Positions 27,256 through 35,338 of a stretch of DNA of 64,000 bases are shown here, piece by piece. Source of the stretch: Neisseria sp. Marseille-Q5346. Lineage in GTDB: Bacteria; Pseudomonadota; Gammaproteobacteria; Burkholderiales; Neisseriaceae. The first letter of the stretch is position 1. The number at the start of each line of letters is the position of its first letter. The notes under the pieces were generated by a model, which made no database searches, was not told the DNA's origin, and saw nothing but the letters and a program-made list of their open reading frames with translations. The position numbers were made by a program, and so were the translations under genes. The stretch covers positions 992,001-1,056,000 of the forward strand of contig NZ_OX336253.1 in assembly GCF_946902045.1 (NCBI RefSeq), given 5' to 3'.

Positions 27256-28683
27256 ATGAACGCGAAAAAAATCCTCGGCTACGCATTGGGCCCGGTAGGA
27301 AGCGCCGCCTTCGGCCTGCTTTCCCTGCCACTCATCTCATGGTACTTCCCTGCGGAAGACATCGGCCGTATCGTACTCTTGCAGACCATTGCCGGATTGA
27401 GCATTCTGCTCTTGGGCTTGGGGCTGGACCAATCCTATATTCGCGACTATTACGCCGTTAAAGACAAGGCCGCGCTGTTCAAATCCGTTTTTTTATCGCC
27501 ATTGATTCTGACTGTGGCGGTTGTGGTTTTAGTGTTGCTGATAAACGCATCATGGCCGTCTGAAATCATTTTCGACATCCCCAGTGCGAATTTGGGGATT
27601 CTCTTCCTGATTTTCTTAGCCACCACGCTGATTATCCGTTTTTTAGCCTTGATTTTGCGGATGAAAGAGCAGGCATTGGCTTTTTCCGTCAGCCAGCTTG
27701 CGCCGAAATTCTTGATTTTGGTGTTGGTTTTTGCCGTGATTGCTTCCGGCTTGCCTGCCAATACTACTTCGCTGGTTTTTGCCTACACCGCAGCCCAAGT
27801 GCTGACTGTTTTACTGTTGATCTATCAACTGCGCCGAGATCTGCAAGCCGTTTCCCATGCGAAATGGTCGTCCGAGCTGCATCGGGACGGCCTGCGCTAC
27901 GGCCTGCCGCTGGCATTCGGCAACTTGGCCTATTGGGGCCTGACTTCGATTGACCGCTTTGTCCTCAAAAACATCTCTGGCTTGGACGAGTTGGGCATTT
28001 ATTCGATGGCGGTCAGCTTTGGCGCCGTCGCCTTGATTTTCCAAAGCGTGTTCTCCACCATTTGGGCGCCTTTGGTGTTCAAATGGGTAGAAGAAAAAAC
28101 CAATCTGGACAAAATCGGCGACATCACGCTTTCCATGACCGTCCTCATCAGCGCAATGATTTGCCTCATCGGGATTTTCTCGCCGATGGCGACCTGGATA
28201 CTGCCGGAAAAATACACGCAGGTTCAATTTATCCTGCTCTCGTGTATGCTCTTCCCCCTGTTTTACACGCTGACCGAAGTCAGCGGCATCGGTTTGAACG
28301 TCGTCCGCTCGACTTGGCTGATTACTGTCATCAACATCGTTGCCTTTATCGCCAATACCGCCCTACTCTATCTGTTGGTACCGAAATTTGGTGCAAAAGG
28401 TGCAGCTATGGCCAGCGCAACGGCTTTTTGGCTGTTTTTCATCTTTAAAACCGAATTCTCTTCACGCCTGTGGCAGCCTTTGCCGCGCCTGAAGATTTAT
28501 ACCAACTCAACGCTCTGCCTGATAATCTGCCTTGCCTACACTTGGCTGGGTACACGCGACAACTATATTTGGTTTGCGCTGGCATGGGCAGTCGGACTGG
28601 GTTTCCTGTTCCTAAAATACAAACACGCACTATTTGCCGCGACCGAAAAAATCAAAGCCAAATTAAACCGTTCGGCAAAATAG
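27256..28683 (+). CDS. pglF: Polysaccharide/oligosaccharide flippase (Wzx/PglF type)
   Basis: A 475-residue polytopic inner-membrane protein with about 12-14 hydrophobic segments, of the MATE-like polysaccharide transporter superfamily. It moves undecaprenyl-PP-linked glycan from cytoplasmic to periplasmic face. The position at the head of genes for PGT, aminotransferase and dehydratase, and the overall look, suggest the neisserial PglF. It could equally act as Wzx for the downstream Wzy/Wza/Wzc system, or for both. The 170-base gap upstream carries inverted DUS and a GC-rich stretch. A DUS within the gene encodes WPSE. Confidence 0.8.
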   Translation: MNAKKILGYALGPVGSAAFGLLSLPLISWYFPAEDIGRIVLLQTIAGLSILLLGLGLDQSYIRDYYAVKDKAALFKSVFLSPLILTVAVVVLVLLINASWPSEIIFDIPSANLGILFLIFLATTLIIRFLALILRMKEQALAFSVSQLAPKFLILVLVFAVIASGLPANTTSLVFAYTAAQVLTVLLLIYQLRRDLQAVSHAKWSSELHRDGLRYGLPLAFGNLAYWGLTSIDRFVLKNISGLDELGIYSMAVSFGAVALIFQSVFSTIWAPLVFKWVEEKTNLDKIGDITLSMTVLISAMICLIGIFSPMATWILPEKYTQVQFILLSCMLFPLFYTLTEVSGIGLNVVRSTWLITVINIVAFIANTALLYLLVPKFGAKGAAMASATAFWLFFIFKTEFSSRLWQPLPRLKIYTNSTLCLIICLAYTWLGTRDNYIWFALAWAVGLGFLFLKYKHALFAATEKIKAKLNRSAK

Positions 28684-28725
28684 CCAACCTGAGATTCACG
28701 TCTCTACGATAACAACAGAACGACT

Positions 28726-30036
28726 ATGAAAATAAAACGTCTGAACTTATACACTTACATCCTATACATCATGCTCGCAGCCTATATGCTGGGGCCCGCG
28801 CTGTCCTTTAAGGTCGGCGTACCGCGTATTGATAACCCGCTGACCCTGATATTTGTACTGCTTGGTTTTGTCGTATTTTTTCTGGAAAGCAAGCATATTC
28901 CGCGCAAGATTTTTGCCATGCTCTGCGCCCTGACTGCCATGTGCATCTGGCCTGCCATCCACATGGGCATTACGTCGCTGACGCCGACGCAGTACATGGA
29001 TATTTTGTTTTTTATGGCGGTTCCGGCTTTCTTCTACTTGTTTTACCAAGTATTGAAGCGCGCCGACGACCCTTTGGGAACGATTCAGAAGTTCCTTGTC
29101 GTATTTACGCTGTTTATCGCCGTGCCACCGTTTGCAGAGCTGGCCACCGGTATTCAGTTTGTGAGTGCCAGCGATGAATTGGCCATTGACGAAGGCTCGC
29201 TCAAAGGCTTGTTCTTTAACCCGAACAACCTTGCCGCCACCGCAGTCTGCCTTGCGCCTGCCATTTTGTTTTTCTTCCAACTCCAAGGACGGAAACACAA
29301 AGAAAAACTGCTGGGCTGGGGCTTGTTCCTGCTGTTGGGCATGGCCATTTTTGCCAGCGTATCGCGTACCGCCATCGGCTGTTACCTGTTGATTTTGCTG
29401 GTTTATACGGCCTATCGCAAAAACGGTTTTATTACGGTCGGCGTCGCTGGTTTACTGGCGTTGGTGTTGTCGATGATTCCGTCACGAGCGATTGCGGAAT
29501 TTTTGCTGTCGCTCAACGGCAACCAGTTTTTGGAACGCTTTTCCAGCCGCGTGTACCTCTTCCTGTACGACTTAGGCAGCGACAACTCCGTGTCCTACCG
29601 TCAGGAGATTTACAACTACTTCTGGAATAATCCGCCCCTGCTGCTGACCGGCTACGGTCCTAAAAACTTCCGCGAATATTTCGGCGGCCATTTGAGCGGC
29701 AGCTTGGGCTTTGAAAACCCGCACAGCTTCATCATCGAGCTATATCTGGGTTTCGGCATGATTTCCTTACTCGGCTTTATTGCCTTTGTAGCGTGTTATT
29801 TCCTCTACACCGCCTCAAACCGCGCAGTAACCGGCAAATCGCGCGTTTTGGCTTGGGTTGCCTTGGGCATTTTCCTGCTGGCCGGTTTTATTCCGTCCAC
29901 CATTTTGCGTATGCCGTTTATCTGGCTGCCCTGCCTGCTGATTTTTATTTACAGCGTATTTGTTGCGCCCAAGCTGAAAGATATGGCCGCTTACGCATAC
30001 AATGAAACACTATACGATACGAAGAAACCATCATGA
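28726..30036 (+). CDS. O-antigen polymerase/ligase family membrane protein (Wzy-like)
   Basis: A 436-residue polytopic membrane protein with about ten to twelve hydrophobic helices. A periplasmic loop in the C-terminal half holds the Wzy_C-type NPHSFIIELYLGFGMISLLG, whose His is typical of the catalytic loop in Wzy polymerases, WaaL ligases and PglL/O oligosaccharyltransferases. It is shorter than PglL-type enzymes (about 600 residues), and with Wza and Wzc in the same locus a Wzy polymerase is the best reading. Its stop overlaps the next ATG (ATGA), so it is translationally coupled to the glycosyltransferase. Confidence 0.75.
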   Translation: MKIKRLNLYTYILYIMLAAYMLGPALSFKVGVPRIDNPLTLIFVLLGFVVFFLESKHIPRKIFAMLCALTAMCIWPAIHMGITSLTPTQYMDILFFMAVPAFFYLFYQVLKRADDPLGTIQKFLVVFTLFIAVPPFAELATGIQFVSASDELAIDEGSLKGLFFNPNNLAATAVCLAPAILFFFQLQGRKHKEKLLGWGLFLLLGMAIFASVSRTAIGCYLLILLVYTAYRKNGFITVGVAGLLALVLSMIPSRAIAEFLLSLNGNQFLERFSSRVYLFLYDLGSDNSVSYRQEIYNYFWNNPPLLLTGYGPKNFREYFGGHLSGSLGFENPHSFIIELYLGFGMISLLGFIAFVACYFLYTASNRAVTGKSRVLAWVALGIFLLAGFIPSTILRMPFIWLPCLLIFIYSVFVAPKLKDMAAYAYNETLYDTKKPS

Positions 30037-31103
30037 AAATCATCCTGACTACTTCCATGTCCGGCCTCGGTGGCACTGAAAACGCCACTTTCCGCCTCGG
30101 CCGCCTGCTCAAACAACGCGGACACGATATCGTATTGGCCTCTTCAGACGGCCCTTTGATTCAGGAAGCGCAAGCATTGGGCATCCGTTGGCAGCCGATT
30201 GATTTTTACCAAGGCGGATTATTGGGTTACGTCAAAGGCATGTTTGCCTATATGAAACTGCTGAAAAAAGAGAAACCTGATGTGATTCACTGCCAAATGG
30301 CGCGTATCGTTCCGGCCTGCGCCATTGCGGCCAAGTTTGCCTCGCCGAAAACCAAAGTGTTCTACCACGCGCGCGGCCTTGATCCGGAAACTTATCCGAA
30401 AATTGCCAAGCTTTTCGATAAGCTGGGCGTGTACATCATCGGCAACTGCAAACACGAACGCGAAAAACTCATCCGTTACGGTTTCCCTGCCAACCGCATC
30501 ACCTACACTTACAACGCCCTGCACAAAGCAGATTTCGTTCCTGAAAAAACGGTCAAAGACTATGTCCAACTGGGCACGCTTTCCCGTTTGGACACCGTCC
30601 GCGCCGTGCATCTGATGTTGGATATTTTGAAGAAAATGGTTGACCGCGGTATGCCTGTACGCCTCAACGTTGCAGGTATCGGCGAAGAAATGGACAACCT
30701 CAAAGCCCAAGCCAAACGTTTGGGCATTGAAGACAAAGTCACCTTCCTCGGCGGTGTCCGCGACTTGACCGGCTACTTCAAAGAAGTCGATATTTTGGTG
30801 AACACGCCGCATTGCGTAGGCGACCACGGCGCAGGTGTCGGCAACAATATTTTGGAAGCCGGCCTTTACGACACGCCTGTCGTGACCTACAACATGGCGG
30901 GCATTTCCGAAATGGTCATCACCGGCCAAACCGGCTACTGCATTCCTTTCGGCGATGACGAAGCGTTTATCGAAGCCGTCGATACACTCATCAAGCATCC
31001 AGAGTTGCGCAGTCAAATGGGCAAAGCCCTGCACAAACATGTCGAAACCTTATGCTCCGACGACGAAATCTACCGCACCACCATGGCTGCGTACGAAATG
31101 TAA
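30033..31103 (+). CDS. GT4-family glycosyltransferase
   Basis: A 356-residue GT-B fold enzyme. The N-terminal glycine-rich SGLGGTENATFRL matches the acceptor-side loop of GT4 enzymes. The C-terminal half has LGTLSRLDTVRAVHLMLD, VAGIGEEM and the EX7E region GVGNNILEAGLYDTPVVTYNMAGISEMV for nucleotide-sugar binding. No membrane segment is visible. It probably adds the second or third sugar to the lipid-linked unit. In-gene SDG codons come from a reverse DUS. Donor sugar is unknown; it may correspond to one of the optional pgl glycosyltransferases of commensals. Confidence 0.8.
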   Translation: MKIILTTSMSGLGGTENATFRLGRLLKQRGHDIVLASSDGPLIQEAQALGIRWQPIDFYQGGLLGYVKGMFAYMKLLKKEKPDVIHCQMARIVPACAIAAKFASPKTKVFYHARGLDPETYPKIAKLFDKLGVYIIGNCKHEREKLIRYGFPANRITYTYNALHKADFVPEKTVKDYVQLGTLSRLDTVRAVHLMLDILKKMVDRGMPVRLNVAGIGEEMDNLKAQAKRLGIEDKVTFLGGVRDLTGYFKEVDILVNTPHCVGDHGAGVGNNILEAGLYDTPVVTYNMAGISEMVITGQTGYCIPFGDDEAFIEAVDTLIKHPELRSQMGKALHKHVETLCSDDEIYRTTMAAYEM

Positions 31104-31116
31104 GGCCGTCTGAAAC

Positions 31117-32289
31117 ATGAACATTACCATCGTCGCCCCTTATTGCTCGCTGCCTTCCGAGCCGCATTTCAACCGCTTCTGGTATCTTGCCGAGCTGTTG
31201 TCGCAGTCGCATGACGTGTTGCTGATTACCAGCAACTTCAAGCACTACGACAAATCTTTCAGACGGCCCGAAGATGCCGAGGCCGCCTCACAAGGCCGTC
31301 TGAAAGTCATGCTGTTGGAAGAAAGCGGATACAGCAAAAACGTGTCTTTGGGACGCGTGACCAGCCATCACCGCTTTGTCAAACATTTTGAAAAATGGTT
31401 GGAAAACTGCCGTCCGGGCGAACAAGACGTCGTCTTTTCCGCCTATCCGCTGATTGCCACCAACCTGCTGTTGGGCAAACACAAAACGCGTTTGGGCTAC
31501 AAACTGATTGTCGATGTGCAGGATGTATGGCCGGAGTCTTTCTCCTCGGTCGTACCGTTTTTGAAAAAAGTACCGCACAACCTGCTGCCCTTTGCTTCAC
31601 GCGCCAACCAAGCCTACCGCTACGCCGATGCGCTGGTTGCCGTATCGCAGACTTATCTCGACCGCACCAAAGAAGCCAATCCGAACGTACCCGGCGAAGT
31701 CGTCTATATCGGCGCTGATTTTCCCAAACTCGATGCCGCGCCTGCTAAAGATTTTGGCGACGACAAAACCCGCTTTTTCTACTTGGGCACGCTCAGTTAC
31801 AGCTATGACGTGGAAACCGTGTGCAAAGGCGTTCGCAAACTGTTGGATGCCGGCGAAAACGTCGAATTGCACATCATGGGCGGTGGCCCCGATTTGGAGA
31901 GGCTCAAACAATATGCCTGCGACGGCATCAAGTTCTACGGCTACATTCCTTACGCCGAAATGATGTCGGTCGCCAAAGGCTGCGACATTTCCGTCAACGC
32001 CATCCACTCTTACGCCATGCAGTCGATTACCAACAAACTGTCCGACTATATGGCTTTGCAAAAACCGATTCTGAACAGCCAGGTCAACGACGAAGTTGCC
32101 AAAGTCCTTACCCTGCTGCCGCATGCGAACTACCGTTCCGGCGATGTGGACGGTTTCGTTCAAGCCGCCAAAGATATTCTGAAGCGCAAAAACGATCCTG
32201 TTCAGTCCGAAGAAATCGTCCGCCGCTTCAAACGCGACGTTGCCTATCAAAAAATCGTCAACCTGATTGAAAGATTAGCTCATGAATAA
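31117..32289 (+). CDS. GT4-family glycosyltransferase (WbuB-like)
   Basis: A 390-residue GT-B protein. The N-terminal APYCSLPSEPHFNRFWYLAE and middle VDVQDVWPESF are typical of the WbuB/FnlC-like GT4 subgroup, and the C-terminal GGGPDLERL and NKLSDYMALQKPIL blocks bind donor and phosphate. The gene starts right after a DUS, 13 bases beyond the previous stop, and its end overlaps the next gene by 8 bases. Two opposed DUS occur within codons about 48-63 and encode FRRPE and GRLK, an insert-like stretch in an otherwise conserved N-terminal domain. Confidence 0.8.
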   Translation: MNITIVAPYCSLPSEPHFNRFWYLAELLSQSHDVLLITSNFKHYDKSFRRPEDAEAASQGRLKVMLLEESGYSKNVSLGRVTSHHRFVKHFEKWLENCRPGEQDVVFSAYPLIATNLLLGKHKTRLGYKLIVDVQDVWPESFSSVVPFLKKVPHNLLPFASRANQAYRYADALVAVSQTYLDRTKEANPNVPGEVVYIGADFPKLDAAPAKDFGDDKTRFFYLGTLSYSYDVETVCKGVRKLLDAGENVELHIMGGGPDLERLKQYACDGIKFYGYIPYAEMMSVAKGCDISVNAIHSYAMQSITNKLSDYMALQKPILNSQVNDEVAKVLTLLPHANYRSGDVDGFVQAAKDILKRKNDPVQSEEIVRRFKRDVAYQKIVNLIERLAHE

Positions 32290-32899
32290 ATTTTTCAAAC
32301 GCCTGTTTGACATTGTTGCCTCCGCTTCGGGGCTGATTATCCTGTCGCCTGTGTTTTTGATTTTGGTGTACCTCATCCGCAAAAACTTAGGCTCGCCTGT
32401 GTTCTTCATCCAAGAGCGGCCGGGCAAGGATGGCAAGCCGTTTAAAATGATTAAATTCCGCTCCATGCGCGATGCAATCGATAAAGACGGCAACCCGCTA
32501 CCGGACAGCGAACGCCTGACCGATTTCGGCAAAAAATTACGTGCTACCAGTTTGGACGAACTTCCTGAATTATGGAATGTCTTAAAAGGCGAGATGAGTC
32601 TAGTTGGCCCTCGTCCGCTGCTGATGCACTACCTGCCGTTGTACAACGACTTCCAAAACCGCCGCCACGAAATGAAACCGGGCGTGACCGGTTGGGCGCA
32701 AGTCAATGGCCGCAACGCCATTTCATGGGATGAAAAATTCGCCCACGATGTTTGGTACATCGACAACTTCAGCTTTTGGCTGGATATCAAAATTTTGTTC
32801 CTGACGGTTAAAAAAGTCTTCGTCAAAGAAGGCATCTCAGCCGAAGGAGAAGCCACCATGCCTTATTTCACGGGTAATAAAACTGATGAAAAAAAATAA
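32282..32899 (+). CDS. Undecaprenyl-phosphate sugar phosphotransferase (PglB N-domain / PglC type)
   Basis: A 205-residue small monotopic phosphoglycosyltransferase. The N-terminal re-entrant hydrophobic helix (about 8-28) is followed by the family core: ERPGKDGKPFKMIKFRSM, then the catalytic Asp-Glu dyad in TSLDELPELWNVLKGEMSLVGPRPLL, and KPGVTGWAQVNGR. It starts the glycan by moving sugar-1-phosphate from a UDP-sugar, expected to be a diamino-trideoxyhexose, to undecaprenyl phosphate. Pathogenic Neisseria fuse this domain to an acetyltransferase (PglB) or an ATP-grasp domain (PglB2). Here it stands alone and the ATP-grasp protein follows as a separate gene overlapping by 14 bases. Confidence 0.88.
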   Translation: MNKFFKRLFDIVASASGLIILSPVFLILVYLIRKNLGSPVFFIQERPGKDGKPFKMIKFRSMRDAIDKDGNPLPDSERLTDFGKKLRATSLDELPELWNVLKGEMSLVGPRPLLMHYLPLYNDFQNRRHEMKPGVTGWAQVNGRNAISWDEKFAHDVWYIDNFSFWLDIKILFLTVKKVFVKEGISAEGEATMPYFTGNKTDEKK

Positions 32900-33860
32900 C
32901 ATACTGATTCTGTCGGCAGGTCGCCGTGTCGAATTGGTGCAGGACTTCCAAACCGAAGCCGCACGTTTTTCAGACGGCATCGGCGTTTTTGCCACTGACC
33001 TCAACCCCCACATGTCTTCTGCCTGCCATGTTGCCGACCGCGCTTTCAGCGTGCCGCGCATCGATGCAGCCGAATACATTGACAGCATTTTAGAGCTGGC
33101 CAAACAACACGACATCGGTCTGATTGTGCCAACCATCGATACCGAGCTGCTCAAACTGGCCGAAGCACGTGACCGTTTTGAAGCTGAAGGAATACATATT
33201 GTCATTTCCGATGCAAAACTGATTACCCTGTGCCGCGACAAGCGCCTGACCGCTGGCCTGTTTGCACAATACGGCATCCGTTCGCCTGAAATTTACGAAC
33301 GTGACCGCTTGGTTTTCCCATGTTTTGCCAAGCCTTATGACGGCAGCCGCGCCATCGGTGCGAAAAAAATCAACACACCGGCTGATTTGACTGTCGACAT
33401 TACCGAAGACCCGAAAATGATGTTCGCCCAATACATCGATATTGAGAATACTTTCTCCGAGTTTACCGTCGATATGTATTACGACCGTCAAGGCCGTCTG
33501 AAATGCGCCATCCCTCGCGAACGTTTGGAAGTGCGCACCGGCGAAGTCAGCAAAGGCGCAACCCGACGCAATGCCCTATATGAAGAGCTGGTTGAAAAAA
33601 TGGCCGTATTGGAAGGCGCACGCGGCTGCATTACCGCGCAATTCTTCGTCAGCAAAACCGACAGCACAACCTACGGTGTGGAAATCAACCCGCGTTTCGG
33701 CGGCGGTTTTCCACTGACTTACGCCGCAGGCGGCAACTATCCGGGCTGGCTGATTCAAGAATATATCGGCAGCCAAGACGTCCCGTTCTCCGACGACTGG
33801 GAAAACAATTTAATCATGCTTCGTTACGATGCTAAAGTTTTGGTAAGAGAACATGATTAA
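32886..33860 (+). CDS. ATP-grasp ligase
   Basis: A 324-residue ATP-grasp protein. The N-terminal preATP domain starts ILILSAGRRVELV. The ATP-binding part has FPCFAKPYDGSRAIG, and the metal-binding end is TTYGVEINPRFGGGFPLTYAAGG. ATP-grasp enzymes couple a carboxylate to an amine through an acylphosphate. In PglB2 of pathogenic Neisseria a similar domain adds a glyceryl group to the 4-amino sugar, so this gene may be its free-standing equivalent; that is inference. It opens with an A8 run after ATG and overlaps the HAD gene by 8 bases. An internal DUS encodes GRLK. Confidence 0.8.
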   Translation: MKKNNILILSAGRRVELVQDFQTEAARFSDGIGVFATDLNPHMSSACHVADRAFSVPRIDAAEYIDSILELAKQHDIGLIVPTIDTELLKLAEARDRFEAEGIHIVISDAKLITLCRDKRLTAGLFAQYGIRSPEIYERDRLVFPCFAKPYDGSRAIGAKKINTPADLTVDITEDPKMMFAQYIDIENTFSEFTVDMYYDRQGRLKCAIPRERLEVRTGEVSKGATRRNALYEELVEKMAVLEGARGCITAQFFVSKTDSTTYGVEINPRFGGGFPLTYAAGGNYPGWLIQEYIGSQDVPFSDDWENNLIMLRYDAKVLVREHD

Positions 33861-34545
33861 GCCGGAAGAATCCGTCATCGTCTTCGATCTTGACGATACG
33901 CTTTACTCTGAGTACGACTACAAATGCTCCGGAATACAGGCAGTTGTAGGGATAATTACGTCGCTTTATCCACAACACGATGCCGACGTACTAAATGAAA
34001 TTGCAGACAATAAAAGTAAAGACTGGCTCGACAATTTGTGTCATCATTGCAAATTAAACGAACTAGAGAAACAATCACTTTTGTGGCAATATCGACTACA
34101 TAGGCCTGTTATCCGACCTTATGTCGAACCGTCTTTTTTACGGAAGCTGATGCGCCCTTTTGCCGCACGCGCCCTAATTACAGACGGCCGCAGTCTGACA
34201 CAGCGTTTGAAAATACAGGCCTTGGGTTTGACCGATTTGTTTGACGACATTTTGATTTCGGAAGCCATGCAATCGGAAAAACCCGACGATAAGCGTTTTG
34301 TCTTCCTGCAAAACAAATATCCGGCTGCAAAACGTTTCATCTACATCGGCGACAACATCAAAAAAGATTTTGTCGCACCAAACAAACTGGGTTGGCTCTC
34401 CATAGGCATCATGCCTAAGCCGCACAATATTCATCAAGCCGAGCCCGAGCAATACGGTCGTGAATACCAGCCCACCCTTTGGATAAACACCCTGGAAGAA
34501 TTGACTACACTGACAACTTCCGCCACCGAAAAAGCAAATGCATAA
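33853..34545 (+). CDS. HAD-superfamily phosphatase
   Basis: A 230-residue haloacid dehalogenase-like hydrolase. Motif I is VFDLDDTLY with D12 as nucleophile and D14 as acid/base, motif II is ALITDGRS, the Lys of motif III is in SEKPDDKRF, and motif IV is YIGDNIKKDF. A helical cap lies between motifs I and II, as in subfamily IA. It overlaps the ATP-grasp gene, and I expect the pair to act on one modification, for example by providing or dephosphorylating the acyl donor. Base composition of its first 250 bases is more AT-rich than its neighbours. Confidence 0.8.
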   Translation: MIKPEESVIVFDLDDTLYSEYDYKCSGIQAVVGIITSLYPQHDADVLNEIADNKSKDWLDNLCHHCKLNELEKQSLLWQYRLHRPVIRPYVEPSFLRKLMRPFAARALITDGRSLTQRLKIQALGLTDLFDDILISEAMQSEKPDDKRFVFLQNKYPAAKRFIYIGDNIKKDFVAPNKLGWLSIGIMPKPHNIHQAEPEQYGREYQPTLWINTLEELTTLTTSATEKANA

Positions 34546-34558
34546 GGGACATTTCTCC

Positions 34559-35338
34559 ATGAAAATCTTATTTATGGGTCGTAAACAGGTTTCCGCCAAC
34601 CTGCTTCGTTTTTTGACCAAACAAGACCATATCGAAATCGTCGGTGTCTTGACCGACAGCCATCTGCAAGGCTCGCCGACCACGGCTGCCGCGCAGGAAT
34701 TGGGCCTGCCCCTGTACACCTTCGATACGGCTTTGGAAGCAATGCGAGAAGGCCGTCTGAAATACGATTTGGGCTTGTCCGTCCTTTACTGGCGCAAGCT
34801 GCGTGATGAATTCCTGAGCATTCCGACTTTAGGCACAATCAACTTCCACCCTGCGCTGTTGCCCGAATACAAAGGCACAGGCGGCTACAACCTGGCCATC
34901 ATGGACGAGCTGAACGAATGGGGCAATACCGCCCACTACGTCGATGCTTCCATCGATACCGGCGAAATCATCGAAGTGGACCGTTTCCCTATCGACGCCG
35001 AAACAGAAACCGCCCAATCGCTCGAACGCAAAACCATGCAGGCATTGGAAGATTTCGCACGACGCATCATCACCCGCGCCATCGAGTCGAAAACCAAATT
35101 GCCGACCACGCCAAACATCGGTGGCCGCTACGTCAGCCGTGGCGAAATGGAAGCCATGAAGCAAATCCGCGACGGCGACAATATCGAGAAGAAAATCCGC
35201 GCCTTCTGGTTCCCTCCTTACGACGGCGCATACGTCGAAATCAACGGTCAGAAATACACCCTGATCAACCGCCAACTGCTGGAAGAAATCGCCCCCAAAG
35301 GCTCAACCAGTCTTTTTGCAGGAAAAACAAATGCTTAA
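34559..35338 (+). CDS. N10-formyl-THF-dependent sugar N-formyltransferase (predicted)
   Basis: A 259-residue member of the formyltransferase family. The catalytic triad of this fold is N95 and H97 in NFHPALLPEYKGTGGYN and D133 in YVDASIDTGEI. It is shorter than methionyl-tRNA formyltransferase and sits beside an aminotransferase that makes an amino sugar, as do sugar N-formyltransferases of O-antigen loci. The predicted product is an N-formylated (4-formamido) UDP-sugar. An ATG seven codons upstream exists, but AGGGA lies properly before the ATG chosen. The end overlaps the next gene by 8 bases. An internal DUS encodes GRLK. Confidence 0.8.
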   Translation: MKILFMGRKQVSANLLRFLTKQDHIEIVGVLTDSHLQGSPTTAAAQELGLPLYTFDTALEAMREGRLKYDLGLSVLYWRKLRDEFLSIPTLGTINFHPALLPEYKGTGGYNLAIMDELNEWGNTAHYVDASIDTGEIIEVDRFPIDAETETAQSLERKTMQALEDFARRIITRAIESKTKLPTTPNIGGRYVSRGEMEAMKQIRDGDNIEKKIRAFWFPPYDGAYVEINGQKYTLINRQLLEEIAPKGSTSLFAGKTNA

